Assembly (NCBI GenBank): GCA_918797485.1
Contig: CAKKNE010000004.1
Location: forward strand, 2,480,001 to 2,544,000
DNA: 64,000 nt
DNA from: Pelagomonas calceolata
Taxonomy: Eukaryota; Sar; Pelagophyceae; Pelagomonadales; Pelagomonadaceae
Reading direction: 5' to 3'
Both the position numbers and the translations under genes were made by a program. Positions 34,094-42,901 of the stretch are shown in pieces. The notes under the pieces were generated by a model. The model ran no database searches. It was not told the DNA's origin and saw only the letters and a program-made list of their open reading frames with translations. How positions within the stretch are numbered: the stretch's first letter is position 1; each line of letters starts with the position of its first letter.

Positions 34094-35521
34094 TTACGCA
34101 GCCACCGCGCCGTCGCCGCGGACGGCCGCCGCCGCCGCAATGGTCGCAAGCAGCAAGAAGAGCAAATGGAGCGCGGTCCCCCAGATCTCCGTGATGATGT
34201 AGCGACACAGAGGCGGCGCGCGGGCCGGCGACGGCCGCCCGTACATGTCCGAGGCGTCGCGCCGCGCGAGGTAGTCGGCCACGCAATGATTTGTGCCGCC
34301 GAGCCAGAGGCCGCGGCGCCGCGCCGCGTCGGCAGTCGCGATCTGTGTGGAAATCAAAATTTTACGGCGCGTGCGTCCTCCGCACCCGACACACTGGTTG
34401 ATTTCCACACAGGTCGCGACGAATGCGGGCAGATTGATATACAGCGCCACGGCGCCGAGCAGCGCGGCGACCCGCAGGTGCGCGCGGTCCCCGGTCGCGA
34501 CGCCACGTACCGCCATCGCAACCGAGGCGAACGCCGTCGCGCCGGCGAGCTGGAAGCCGGGCTGACCGGCCACATAGGCCACGACGCTCCAGCGATCGAA
34601 GAAGAACGCGTCGAAGGACCGCTGCGCGAGGACCGAGACGCCCAGCCGCGCGAGGGCCGCTACGGCGTAGCCCACGAGGGCCAGGCCGCCCAGCGCGACG
34701 ACGGCCCTTGGTTTGCTCCGCTTCTCCCCGGCGGCGGCGGCGCGGCGGCGCAGGCGCTCGGCCCACACGAGGAAGATTAAAACGCCAGCGTTCGTCGCGA
34801 GCGCCGCGGCCGCGACGCCGACGCACCACCGGGCGAACCGCCGCGAACTTTTGCAGCCGTCATCACCGAAGGGGCGGAATGCCCAGGAAGCCAGCGTCGC
34901 CAGGCTGGAGGATATCGCGGTGGGTGCAGGCCAACCGGAGGCTGCCGGTGGCAAAAGAATAGCGAGAGTGAGGAACAGCACGTTGACCACCGCCGAGCCG
35001 AGCCATTCCATGCGAACGCAGGCGCGATGCGCCACGAGCAAGCTGGCAGACGCGAGGATAATACTCTGCAGTAACGTCGCCGAGAGGACGACGGGAATCT
35101 TCTCGGGCTGCGAGCTGTCGACCCAATGCGCCGCGACGGACTGCTCGCAGAGGCAGCTCCACCACTCGTGCGTGTCGTCGTCGTCCGTGCCGCGGGCCCG
35201 GCGCGCCGCGACGACGACCCATTCCGCGATCGACGCCAGCACGCCCGCGCCGATAGAGACGACGAGGAGGTAGGCCGCCAAGCATTTGACCAACATCAGG
35301 CCGCGCGCGCAGCACGCGCGCAGCGCCTCGCGCCGGGCCGTGGCGTCGGCCTCGTCCTCATCGGGGTTTTCTGGCAGCAGCGGCGCGTCCAGCGCGCCGC
35401 CTTCCGATTGTGAGAGGGAATCGGCGTCGCTAGTGTCTTCGTCATCCGAGCGGCGGCTCTGAGCGAAGCCGGTGGGGCCTGCCGCGCCGTCGACGCCGTC
35501 TTGGGCCCAGAGTACTACCAT
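34094..35521 (-). CDS. Polytopic membrane protein of unknown function, with an introner
   Basis: ATG at 35521. Spliced 35521-34409 + 34342-34094 gives 453 residues; if the 66-bp intron is retained the frame stays open (475). The N-terminal 70 residues are acidic and cytosolic. About eight membrane helices follow (CLAAYLLVVSIGAGVLASIAEW, ATLLQSIILASASLLVAH, AVVNVLFLTLAILLPP, VAAAALATNAGVLIFLVW, LAGATAFASVAMAV, ALLGAVALYINLPAF) and the last helix is near the C-terminus (LHLLFLLLATIAAAAAV). A CEQ/HEWWSCLC loop is notable. The family is not recognised. Confidence 0.7.
   Translation of the reverse strand: MVVLWAQDGVDGAAGPTGFAQSRRSDDEDTSDADSLSQSEGGALDAPLLPENPDEDEADATARREALRACCARGLMLVKCLAAYLLVVSIGAGVLASIAEWVVVAARRARGTDDDDTHEWWSCLCEQSVAAHWVDSSQPEKIPVVLSATLLQSIILASASLLVAHRACVRMEWLGSAVVNVLFLTLAILLPPAASGWPAPTAISSSLATLASWAFRPFGDDGCKSSRRFARWCVGVAAAALATNAGVLIFLVWAERLRRRAAAAGEKRSKPRAVVALGGLALVGYAVAALARLGVSVLAQRSFDAFFFDRWSVVAYVAGQPGFQLAGATAFASVAMAVRGVATGDRAHLRVAALLGAVALYINLPAFVATCVEINQCVGCGGRTRRKILISTQIATADAARRRGLWLGGTNHCVADYLARRDASDMYGRPSPARAPPLCRYIITEIWGTALHLLFLLLATIAAAAAVRGDGAVAA
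34343..34412 (-). mobile_element. 70-bp introner element with 15-bp TIRs and 8-bp target duplication
   Basis: Terminal inverted repeats CTGTGTGGAAATCAA (34343-34357) and TTGATTTCCACACAG (34398-34412) are perfect. The flanks GTCGCGAT (34335-34342) and GTCGCGAC (34413-34420) match at 7 of 8 bases. In the host gene direction the intron starts 4 nt inside the element (CTGT|GTGG) and ends exactly at its edge (CACAG|), so mRNA gains 8+4=12 nt and keeps frame (protein ...VAT-C-IAT...). Confidence 0.8.
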
Positions 35522-35706
35522 CCCGATGTTCGGCTTTCGGCAGTGCTTGTGCTTGGACAGCTGTGGGTGGGCTTTTGGTGGCTTATTGCTGCAAATGCTC
35601 GACGGGTTCGATAGTTTGTGATAATAGTCGAAACTACAATCACTAAATTCACTCAGTTTGCCCGCGGACGCTGCGTTCTCGAGGCTGCACAGGCATGCTG
35701 CCTGCT

Positions 35707-35730
35707 CTAGAGTGTCTTACAGCCGCTAGC
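35707..35730 (+). promoter_or_regulatory. Palindromic upstream element, copy 15 (opposed orientation)
   Basis: CTAGAGTGTCTTACAG then CCGCTAGC, 186 bp upstream of the minus-strand membrane-protein start but pointing the other way. Confidence 0.45.
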
Positions 35731-35800
35731 GCGGCTTTGCCAGAAGAGAAGCGATAAGCTGCGAGAGAGAGAGAAGCGACACTCACCGTACTAAGTTTAC

Positions 35801-36451
35801 TCATTGGATCGGCGCGTGCCCCGCCCAGTACGCGACGCTCTCGCGGTACTTCGCCGCGTCGAGCGCGACGCCGCTGCCGCCCTCGTCCGCGCCCAAGGCG
35901 TTCCGCATCATCGTGATGGGCTGCATGGGCAGTTCGCTGTCGACGTCCTGGGCCTTGACCGAGACGATGCCCCAGGGTGCATCACTACCGCTATCTTCGC
36001 CCATGGCCGCGTTCTCGATTCTTATTTGTTCCCGCGAGTACAGGATCAGGTCCAAGTATTTTGCTGTCGGTGCTGCTATGGACTCCTTCGGGAACCACCT
36101 TGATAATACCGCGAGCTCCTTCTCCGTCCGCGCCGAGTAGCCGCTCCTCAGCAGGTGCTCGTTCTCCGGCGTGATCGCCGCGACCGCGCCCTTTGCATTC
36201 ACGAAGTTCTCGACGAAGACGTGCTTGCAGAAGGGCGCGTAACCATCAACGAGGCACGCCTCGCCGCCCGCGGCCTCATACAACTCATTCACGCGCTTCT
36301 CGAAGTCGGCCACGGGCACGTCGAGGAACGGCGCCTTGCCCGACGTCTTATCAAATTGGCGCAGGCAGAACGGGTCGACGACCAGGGCGGGCTTGAGCGC
36401 TGAGGCCATCAGGGTGGTGGAGGCGAGGCGCAGTGTGCGTGCGCTGCGCAT
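35801..36451 (-). CDS. Conserved-looking protein, possible DUF3228 family
   Basis: 216 residues from the ATG at 36451. MRSARTLRLASTTLMASALKP looks like a mitochondrial or plastid presequence. The mature part begins VVDPFCLRQFD and has 'YAPFCKHVFVENFV', 'ENEHLLRSGYSARTEKELAVLSRWFP', 'AKYLDLILYSREQI' and 'WGIVSVKAQDVDSELPMQPITMMRNALG'. This is the run I associate with DUF3228 proteins of algae and bacteria; the assignment is from memory of the pattern. No catalytic residues can be named. Confidence 0.6.
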   Translation of the reverse strand: MRSARTLRLASTTLMASALKPALVVDPFCLRQFDKTSGKAPFLDVPVADFEKRVNELYEAAGGEACLVDGYAPFCKHVFVENFVNAKGAVAAITPENEHLLRSGYSARTEKELAVLSRWFPKESIAAPTAKYLDLILYSREQIRIENAAMGEDSGSDAPWGIVSVKAQDVDSELPMQPITMMRNALGADEGGSGVALDAAKYRESVAYWAGHAPIQ

Positions 36452-36593
36452 GCGGCTCTGCAGCGGTGCAGGGACCCTCGGTCGAGGCACGTGGCGCTTC
36501 CTACCGCTGCGTGGAGACAACGGCAGCCACAAACGAGTTCAAAAACGATCGCTAGGGGATCACTGGGCGTTTTTACGGCAAAAGCAAAGCCGT

Positions 36594-36616
36594 CTAGTGT
36601 CTTACACACCGCTAGC
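36594..36616 (+). promoter_or_regulatory. Palindromic upstream element, copy 16
   Basis: CTAGTGTCTTACACAC then CGCTAGC, 140 bp upstream of the NSE1-like gene, co-oriented, in a 305-bp divergent spacer with no other signal. Confidence 0.55.
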
Positions 36617-36756
36617 TAATCGAGTCCGCGCGGTCTCGCGTTTGAGCCCCCGGGCGAACCAGTGCTGCATTGAGCATCTGCCGCAGTGCTTCTGCCACGA
36701 CTGGGCCGCTGCAGCGATCCCTACGCCGTCGCCGCGCCCACAGGGACCGATCCAGC

Positions 36757-37350
36757 ATGGCGCCCATCACGGCCGCCGACCAGGCCTTCCTCCAGCTCCT
36801 CACGCAGCGCAAAGTGCTGGAAGAAAGCGAAGCTTTGGAAGCGATGGACGCCGTCGGGTCCAAACTGGGGGGCTTCGGCGCCTTCGACGCCGGCGGCTCG
36901 GGCGACGCGCGCGCCGACCTGCGGGCGACGCTCGCGAATTTGAATAGGAAGCTGGCCTCAGCTGATCTGCAGATCCGCGGCTACTACGCTGATAGTAGTG
37001 AGGAGGACGACGGGCCGCCGAAGATCCACATCGCTTTGATCAACCTCGCGAGCGACGACGTCGCCAAGCTCACGGGCGCGTCCCAAAAAGAGGAGGAAAT
37101 CACGTGCTTGAAATCAATCCTCAAGGCGCTCGCTTCTAGTGAAGGCGCGGAGCTCGCCGAGCTGCGCAAGGGCGCGCGGGGCAAGCTCTCGGCGGCGGCC
37201 TTCGACGCCTTCGTGGCGGATCTGGTGAATGGCCGCTGGTTGGAAGTGGGCGACGAGGGCGAGGTGGCCTACGGGCCGCGCGCGATATTGGAACTGGCGG
37301 ACGTGCTCCGCGGCCACGGGGCGGAGGTGCCGCAGATGGTGAATTACTGA
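36757..37350 (+). CDS. NSE1-like SMC5/6-complex subunit lacking the RING
   Basis: 197 residues, ATG at 36757. The start (ADQAFLQLLTQRKVLEESEALEAM) and the two winged-helix-like parts (KIHIALINLASDDVAKLTGASQKEEEITCLKSILKALASS; LSAAAFDAFVADLVNGRWLEVGDEGEVAYGPRAILELADVLR) follow the order of NSE1. In NSE1 that block leads directly into a variant RING ('...EVPxCxxC'). Here the protein ends EVPQMVNY just before the first expected zinc ligand. The next gene is convergent only 38 bp away, so no RING exon follows on this strand. Without the RING, ubiquitin-ligase stimulation would be lost while MAGE/NSE3-type binding could remain. Confidence 0.68.
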   Translation: MAPITAADQAFLQLLTQRKVLEESEALEAMDAVGSKLGGFGAFDAGGSGDARADLRATLANLNRKLASADLQIRGYYADSSEEDDGPPKIHIALINLASDDVAKLTGASQKEEEITCLKSILKALASSEGAELAELRKGARGKLSAAAFDAFVADLVNGRWLEVGDEGEVAYGPRAILELADVLRGHGAEVPQMVNY

Positions 37351-37388
37351 CTGCTGCCCGGGGCGGGGACTGTGTGTAAGAAACTACA

Positions 37389-38693
37389 TTATTCTGGACG
37401 AATGAGGCCAAGCTCGCCGTGGAGATCGCGTACGAACCTGTCGAAGTCGCCTCGTGGATTAATATCAGAAAATCGTCCGGAGTAGGGGTTGCAGTGCTTG
37501 CCGCGGATCGCCGCCGATATCTGCGGGTCTTTGACACGCATGTGGGCGAGGAGCATGAGCCGCGGAACCGGGCCCCAATCATAATTTCCCCAGGATTCGA
37601 CGATGTCGCGGATCAACCGCGCAACGTGGAAGGAACCGATCCGCCGATGGAAATAGCGGAGCGCATCCGCGAGTGGCCTCATATCCATGACTTCCTCGTC
37701 GGGATTTTCCCACCCCGTCTCTGCGAGTGCCAGAACGCCGTAATACTGCAGGCTTAGCAGATTCGCGAGGAGCCTCAGGCTCGATTCGTCGGTAGCCTCA
37801 TCTTCAGTACACACGCCGTCGCTCGAACTCGCGATTTGCAGGTGCTCGGGAATGTCAATGAGAGTCGTCAGCGGGCCCATCGCAGGATCCTGCCACGCGA
37901 CCAGGTGCGCAACCCCGCTCATAATGGCCACGGCCTCCGGAAGAAAAATCCACGCATATCCCTCAGGGGTCTGGTCCAAATTTTCGTCGTCATCGTGAAC
38001 CTCCGGGTCGTACGTAAACCAGCGCAACGTGGCTTCGTACTCCTTGATGTCGCCTATCCATCGCTTGTGCCAGGATGGCGTGACCTCGACGACCGCAGCG
38101 AGTAGATCGTGCCCGCCCATGCCGAGGCAATGCAGCGCCGGCCTGACCCGGTCGGCGGCATCTTTCGGATAGTCGCGACCCGAGTATGTGCGCCAATCGT
38201 GGAACTCGCTGACGGCGGCCTTGTTCAAATAGAACGACAAGAACACATCGCGGCGCGTGGTCACGTCGTCTCGCCACGACTGGCCCCACCGCTCCGAGCT
38301 GATATGCAATTCGACCAGCGACCGCAGCCCGCAACCCATCTCGACCAGGTTATGCAGCGCGCTCGTCTCGTTTCGCCGCAGCATCGACTCCAGAAACACA
38401 AACAGCTTGCGCGGACGCATCATCCACGCACGAGCGCGCCAGAAAAGTGCCGGGGCATATCGTTCGTCGTCGCGCCAGACCTCCAGCGCCGCGAGCGCGT
38501 CCCGCAGGCCCGGCGCGCACGCGTGGAGCTCGACGAGTCCGGTGTCGCCGGCGACATATGTGGTCGTGTGTCGCAGCAGCTCCGGCGGCAGCGTCTCCAG
38601 GCGCGACGACAGGCGGGACCGTTTCATTGGTGGTGATGGCGTGCCATCGTCGGTTTGCAGCCGTGCGAACTTGTCCATGAGGAGCTGGCGCAT
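37389..38693 (-). CDS. F-box-like protein of unknown function
   Basis: 434 residues from the ATG at 38693; longer upstream readings would run through the promoter palindrome and are not used. Residues about 28-70 (RLETLPPELLRHTTTYVAGDTGLVELHACAPGLRDALAALEVWRDDERYAPALFW) have an F-box-like LPPELL start and the following helix pattern. The rest is helical, with conserved-looking segments such as CLGMGGHDLLAAVVEVTPSWHKRWIGDIKEYEATLRWF. No LRR, kelch or WD repeats are visible. An SCF adaptor role is tentative. Divergent from the DUF4336 gene. Confidence 0.6.
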   Translation of the reverse strand: MRQLLMDKFARLQTDDGTPSPPMKRSRLSSRLETLPPELLRHTTTYVAGDTGLVELHACAPGLRDALAALEVWRDDERYAPALFWRARAWMMRPRKLFVFLESMLRRNETSALHNLVEMGCGLRSLVELHISSERWGQSWRDDVTTRRDVFLSFYLNKAAVSEFHDWRTYSGRDYPKDAADRVRPALHCLGMGGHDLLAAVVEVTPSWHKRWIGDIKEYEATLRWFTYDPEVHDDDENLDQTPEGYAWIFLPEAVAIMSGVAHLVAWQDPAMGPLTTLIDIPEHLQIASSSDGVCTEDEATDESSLRLLANLLSLQYYGVLALAETGWENPDEEVMDMRPLADALRYFHRRIGSFHVARLIRDIVESWGNYDWGPVPRLMLLAHMRVKDPQISAAIRGKHCNPYSGRFSDINPRGDFDRFVRDLHGELGLIRPE

Positions 38694-38866
38694 GGTGAAT
38701 GCTGGCCCGACGCGTCGTGCAGCACGGGTCCAAGGGAGTATCGCACGGCCACTCGCACGCGAGAAACGGCTGCCCAAGCGCTCGGACCGAGGCTTAGGGG
38801 CTTGCAGGCTCACTCTGTCGCTGCTTACGCGGCCCGCACAGGGCTCGAGGGGTTCAAATCCAGGCT

Positions 38867-38888
38867 CTAGTGTCTTACAGACGCTAGC
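38867..38888 (+). promoter_or_regulatory. Palindromic upstream element, copy 17
   Basis: CTAGTGTCTTACAG then ACGCTAGC, 61 bp upstream of the DUF4336 start, co-oriented. One of the shortest motif-to-ATG distances. Confidence 0.6.
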
Positions 38889-38949
38889 AAGCGATGCCGG
38901 CTCAACAACGCCACGTCGCGAGCCGCAGGGCTGCATACTCGCCGTAGGC

Positions 38950-40146
38950 ATGCGTCGACGACGAAGCTATGCGACACTTCTCGCACTAGGCGTGCTCTTG
39001 GCCGACGCCGCGGCACCCCGCGCAAACTTGAGGCCAGCGCTGCAGCAGGCGCTGCCGAGGCGAGCAGCCCTCGCGACACTCTTGACGCCCGCCGCCGCGC
39101 ACGCCGCGCAGCTCACGGACCAGAACGCGCCCGTCACGCGACCGGAGGCCGGCCGCGCCTTCGGCGAGGCGATCCTCCCGCCCGTACCTTTTGGCAGGGC
39201 GACGTACCGCTACGACCTCGGGCGGGGCGCTTATGCTTTTGAGCAATTATTGCGGTTCCAGAACGTGTCGGCGACGGTGAGGATGAACGTTCAGAGATTG
39301 AGGAACGGGAAGTTGTGGGTCGTCGCACCAGTGGCGCCGACCGGTGAGTGTTTATCACTCCTAAAGGACATCGGAGAAGTGGAACACTTGGTCCTACCGG
39401 TCACAGCACTGGAGCACAAGGCCTTCTTCGGGCCCTTCCAGCGCCAGTTTCCGTCCGCGTCAGTGTGGGCCGCACCCGGCCAATATGGGCCCTTCGGGAC
39501 GCTCGGTTTCTCACCAGAAACGTCGACGCTGCCGTTTCGAGTCGACGGCGTGTTACCACGGACGAAGAAGGACAAGCAGCCGCCCTGGTCGTCGGAAATC
39601 GAAACCAAGACGTTCTACGTTGATTTACCCGGCAACGCGGGCCCGGTCGCCGAGGCGGCCTTCTTCCACAAGGATACCAAAACTCTGTTCGTGACGGATG
39701 CGGTGTCCTGGATTCCACGACTATCTAGAGCTCCCAACATTTTTCGGACGTCCTTCGATGACAAAACATACGACAACGACGACTTTTGGCCTAAGTCGGT
39801 GTTACAAGCAGTTTTCTTATCGTTGCGGAAGGATGGCCAGAGGTGGCCGGGCTACGACGCCATCACGGACAAAGTCGTGCGGGCTCCTATCCTAGCTGCA
39901 TTCGCGGACATCCGGGCTCCCTCGGAAACGATAGCGTGGATCGACGACGTGTGTAGGTGGCCCTTCGAGCGCGTCGTGACGTCGCACTTCGCGTCGCCGT
40001 TCGCTGCCTCTCCGGCGGAGGTGCGGAGAGCCTTCGGCCAAAATCCCAATAAAATCGATGCGCGAGACTGGAAGCAGCTTGACGACCTCAACAAGGTCAT
40101 CGTCGACAACGACCTCGGCGCCGTCATCAAGGGCGACTACCACTGA
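38950..40146 (+). CDS. DUF4336 protein, plastid/thylakoid-type leader
   Basis: 398 residues, ATG at 38950. The leader has two parts: a signal-like stretch (RRRRSYATLLALGVLLADAAA) and, about residues 36-53, PRRAALATLLTPAAAHAAQ, a twin-arginine/thylakoid-style second signal. The mature protein contains the block 'LRFQNVSATVRMNVQRLRNGKLWVVAPVAPTGECLSLLKDIGEVEHLVLPVTALEHKAFFGPFQRQFPSASVWAAPGQY', characteristic of DUF4336, found in cyanobacteria and plastid-bearing eukaryotes. The biochemical role is unknown. The His and Asp residues within the beta-lactamase-like layout could bind metal, but this is not demonstrated. Confidence 0.82.
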   Translation: MRRRRSYATLLALGVLLADAAAPRANLRPALQQALPRRAALATLLTPAAAHAAQLTDQNAPVTRPEAGRAFGEAILPPVPFGRATYRYDLGRGAYAFEQLLRFQNVSATVRMNVQRLRNGKLWVVAPVAPTGECLSLLKDIGEVEHLVLPVTALEHKAFFGPFQRQFPSASVWAAPGQYGPFGTLGFSPETSTLPFRVDGVLPRTKKDKQPPWSSEIETKTFYVDLPGNAGPVAEAAFFHKDTKTLFVTDAVSWIPRLSRAPNIFRTSFDDKTYDNDDFWPKSVLQAVFLSLRKDGQRWPGYDAITDKVVRAPILAAFADIRAPSETIAWIDDVCRWPFERVVTSHFASPFAASPAEVRRAFGQNPNKIDARDWKQLDDLNKVIVDNDLGAVIKGDYH

Positions 40147-40205
40147 AAATCGCACCATTCGTCAGTAGTAGGCCTAACATCGGTAATCTAGTCACACACT
40201 CTTAC

Positions 40206-41246
40206 TCAAGCAGCGCCCCGCTGCAGCGCGGCAACATCCGCCTCGTACTTCGCCATGGCCTGGGACACGACGTGCTCCAGCGCGAACGCGACATCACCTG
40301 GAGAAGATTCATCATCCGGATCCGTGCGCGACGACGCGTAGAGCGACCAGAACAGCGCCGGGCAGCGCGTCGCGACGCCCTCGGGCGTCAGCAGCCGCGT
40401 GGAGGGCTTGTCGCCCGACAGCTTGCGCCGCGTCGAGCCGGCTTGCCGGTGGAGGATGGCGCAGACGACGGCGACGGACTCGTCGGCCGAGAACTGGCGC
40501 ACGCGCTCCTCGGTCTCCTTCTTGGCGCGTGCCGTCGCGCGCCAGTAGACTTGCAATGTTGAAGACGCCGCGCGGACGCGGACGCGGCCGGCGCGCGCGG
40601 CCTCGACGCGGCGGGCGGCTTCCTGGGATGTCCACATGCCCGCCGCGGCGCCCATCAGGCCCTCCGGAGCTTCATGACAATTAATAAACGACGCGGCCAC
40701 GGTGGCCGCGTCATCATTTTGTCGAGCGCCTCCATCTAGAACCGCGGAAGCCCGGGCACCTAATAATCTCCGCGCCTTGGCGTCGTCGTCGTCGTCGCCG
40801 TCCGACGGCACCCAGACGTCCTCCTCGTCACTATCATCGTCCCGCGGGCGCTTCTTTTTCGTCTTCTTCTTCGGGGCGGGCTTCTTGGATTGCACCTGGA
40901 CCATGAGCGTGTCGCCGCTCGCGAGGCCCACTTCATTCAAAGTGCTGTCGGGGCCGATCAGTAAAGCGCCGCCGGCGGGGTACGCGCCCTCGCTTAATAA
41001 AGTAACGGGCTTGCCGGCGGGGTCGCGGAAGCTAACGTTTGCGATGACTCCATTGAGCTGTTTCGCGCAGGCTTCGACGAGGTCCTTGAGCGGCGTCGTG
41101 GTCTGTAGGTCGAGCGTCACCGGTCCGGTCGGGCCGCGGACGCGGAGGCGTACGGGCTTCGGGGCTTCCGGCGCTGGCGCGGCCAGGGAGTTGGCCGCGG
41201 GCGCGGCGTCATTGCTTGTCGTGGGGTTGGTCTTGGTCCTCACCAT
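40206..41246 (-). CDS. Ubiquitin-like-domain protein with acidic linker
   Basis: 346 residues, ATG at 41246. Residues about 32-120 form a ubiquitin/UBX-like beta-grasp (VRLRVRGPTGPVTLDLQTTTPLKDLVEACAKQ...LNEVGLASGDTLMVQVQ), similar to the N-terminal domain of OTU1/YOD1- or NPL4-type proteins. A basic then acidic stretch follows (KKPAPKKKTKKKRPRDDDSDEEDVWVPSDGDDDDDAKA), probably nuclear. The C-terminal helical region (about 190-346) is unrecognised and contains no OTU catalytic motif. A link to p97/ubiquitin pathways is inferred from the N-terminal fold only. Confidence 0.6.
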   Translation of the reverse strand: MVRTKTNPTTSNDAAPAANSLAAPAPEAPKPVRLRVRGPTGPVTLDLQTTTPLKDLVEACAKQLNGVIANVSFRDPAGKPVTLLSEGAYPAGGALLIGPDSTLNEVGLASGDTLMVQVQSKKPAPKKKTKKKRPRDDDSDEEDVWVPSDGDDDDDAKARRLLGARASAVLDGGARQNDDAATVAASFINCHEAPEGLMGAAAGMWTSQEAARRVEAARAGRVRVRAASSTLQVYWRATARAKKETEERVRQFSADESVAVVCAILHRQAGSTRRKLSGDKPSTRLLTPEGVATRCPALFWSLYASSRTDPDDESSPGDVAFALEHVVSQAMAKYEADVAALQRGAA

Positions 41247-41362
41247 TTTAGCAGTGCCGCAGCGGTCTCGGCGCTGGGCGGTGATGTCGAATAGGCAAAA
41301 TTGAGCTTCTGTCGATCGCCCTCGATCGCTGCGGCTCTGATCTTGGCGCGGCTGCGGCTAGC

Positions 41363-41384
41363 CTAGTGGTCGACTACGCTAGCT
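41363..41384 (+). promoter_or_regulatory. Palindromic upstream element, copy 18
   Basis: CTAGTGGTCGAC then TACGCTAGCT, 170 bp upstream of the plastid-type hypothetical gene, co-oriented. Only signal seen in the 308-bp divergent spacer 41247-41554. Confidence 0.45.
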
Positions 41385-41554
41385 TGAGCTGGCATCCTTG
41401 CACAGCTGTTTGCCAGCTCTCTTTGCTAGCCAACGGCCACACAATCACAGCCGTCATCCCCAATAAGCCTCAGAATTTCGCGCACAAGGCCTACGTAGTC
41501 GCACGGAGCCCAAGCGGGACGCCTACACTCCATCATCATCAGAGGTGTCGCATC

Positions 41555-42370
41555 ATGGCGCAACGCGTCGCATTGATGCTCCCCTTAGCGGTCGCTGCGG
41601 CTGTGACGCATACCCGCCGCGCCGCACTCAAACACACCGCCTACGCCGTCGCTGCGGCGGCCGCACCGGCGGGCGCCAAGGAGCTCTACTACACCAAAGA
41701 AGAGTTCTGCCGCATCAGCGACGAGCAATCCAAGAACGGCATCGAGTTCGGCTGCGAGCAGTACGTCGCGAGCCCCGAGAAGCGGGCCCGCATGCGTTTG
41801 AGAGCGCTTGATGCGATTACACGGGCGTCAGAAAAGCTCGACACCTACCGCGTCGAGACGGCGGAGAGCGGCGCGGTCATCCGAGGCGCGCTGCGCCGGG
41901 ACCCGCTGGACGGCCTGCGGGCGCAGGGGCGGCGCCTCGCGACGCTGACGAAGACGTCGGACGCGGGCCTGAAGTACGACGACGCCATCGCGCGCGTCGA
42001 CGCGTTGGATCGAACCCTGAGAAGGCTCGAGATCGACGGGAGCGACCGGGCGCTCGCGGCCGCGGCGACGGACCTCGACGCGGCGCAGGGCGCGCTGCGG
42101 ACGCTCGTGGCCGTCGGTTGCGAGCCGCGCGGAACCTATGGCGACACGTCCGCTCGATGGCGTGAGGCCTGACGCCATCGACGCTTTCGCCGAGAAACGA
42201 GTTGTGAAGAATTAACCGGTCCCAACACAGGCGGCGACGGCGAGGTGCTCCCGCAGCTGACCGTGCCGCTCCCGAAGGGCTGCAGCCCCGACGGGCGCGG
42301 CTGCGGGCCGCTCGACGCTCCCGGATTGGACCTCGCGCGGCCGGACATGGAGGCGCGGAAGGCGTCCTGA
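41555..42370 (+). CDS. Hypothetical organelle-lumen protein, two exons
   Basis: Spliced 41555-42161 + 42231-42370, 248 residues. The leader has two hydrophobic parts (ALMLPLAVAAAV and, after THTRRAAL, KHTAYAVAAAAAPAGA), like a plastid or thylakoid-lumen signal. The mature chain is helical (MRLRALDAITRASEKLDTYRVETAESG...), and exon 2 adds GDGEVLPQLTVPLPKGCSPDGRGCGPLDAPGLDLARPDMEARKAS. Exon 1 alone stops at 42172. A GTGAGG donor at 42162 and CAACACAG acceptor at 42230 join the frames. The donor lies in one arm of the hairpin CGATGGCGT...ACGCCATCG. The family is not recognised. Confidence 0.68.
42155..42180 (+). other. Hairpin containing a splice donor
   Basis: CGATGGCGT (42155-42163) and ACGCCATCG (42172-42180) are exact inverted copies around 8 nt. 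The GT of the intron donor is the last two bases of the left arm. The same two words occur at 43123-43131 and 43159-43167. Confidence 0.65.
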
Positions 42371-42460
42371 CGGCGTGTGTACTAGTAAGAATGAGAATGT
42401 TATAGTAACACAGATATTTGGGGGGGAAACGCGCTCCCGCGCGCCGGATGCACAGCTTGC

Positions 42461-42901
42461 CTAGACGGCGTGGATCTTCTCCTTGGCCTCGCGCACGAGG
42501 TGCCGCTCCTTCGTCGACAGGCCCCAGACCGGCTCGCCGCCCATCTCGAGGCCCTCGAGGAGCTCCGTCACCTCGTCGCCGGTCATGAGCTTCTTGAGAT
42601 TTCCCTTCGCCTCGATTACTTTTTCGTCGAGCGCGTCACCCGTGCGGATGACTTCCTCGAGCTTGAAGGCCTCCTCCATGAGGCCCGTGAGGGTACTAAT
42701 CGCTTCCGAGCTCGCGACGGCCTTCGTGTCCCAGGAGACGGGGCCCTTGGCGACGCGCGCGCCGCCGCTTCCGTAGAAGCCGCCCTGGCCCTCGGAGGCC
42801 TGGCCGCCGGAGTAGGTGATGGACGGCGCGTATGAGCGCGCGAGGGGCTGGGTGGTGCGCGCAGCGCGGCGCGCTGCGGTGCGTATAGAGGGTAGCATCA
42901 T
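42461..42901 (-). CDS. Small mitochondrial-type hypothetical protein
   Basis: 146 residues from the ATG at 42901 (a second ATG follows at once). MMLPSIRTAARRAARTTQPLARSYA is a typical mitochondrial presequence with Arg and no acid. The mature part has a Gly-rich link (SGGQASEGQGGFYGSGGAR) followed by helices (EAISTLTGLMEEAFKLEEVIRTGDALDEKVIEAKGNLKKLMTGDEVTELLEGL). The Gly-rich start plus long helix is reminiscent of F1-ATPase inhibitor-like proteins, but the match is weak. The function is not assigned. Confidence 0.6.
   Translation of the reverse strand: MMLPSIRTAARRAARTTQPLARSYAPSITYSGGQASEGQGGFYGSGGARVAKGPVSWDTKAVASSEAISTLTGLMEEAFKLEEVIRTGDALDEKVIEAKGNLKKLMTGDEVTELLEGLEMGGEPVWGLSTKERHLVREAKEKIHAV

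Noticed and set aside
38851-38862. GGTTCAAATCC, like a tRNA B box
   Set aside because: The flanking bases do not form a T-arm stem and no A box or acceptor stem is found upstream. A similar GGTTCAAACC at about 15903 fails in the same way.
38694-38951. Longer N-terminus for the F-box-like gene
   Set aside because: It would translate through the promoter palindrome at 38867-38888 and overlap the start of the divergent DUF4336 gene.
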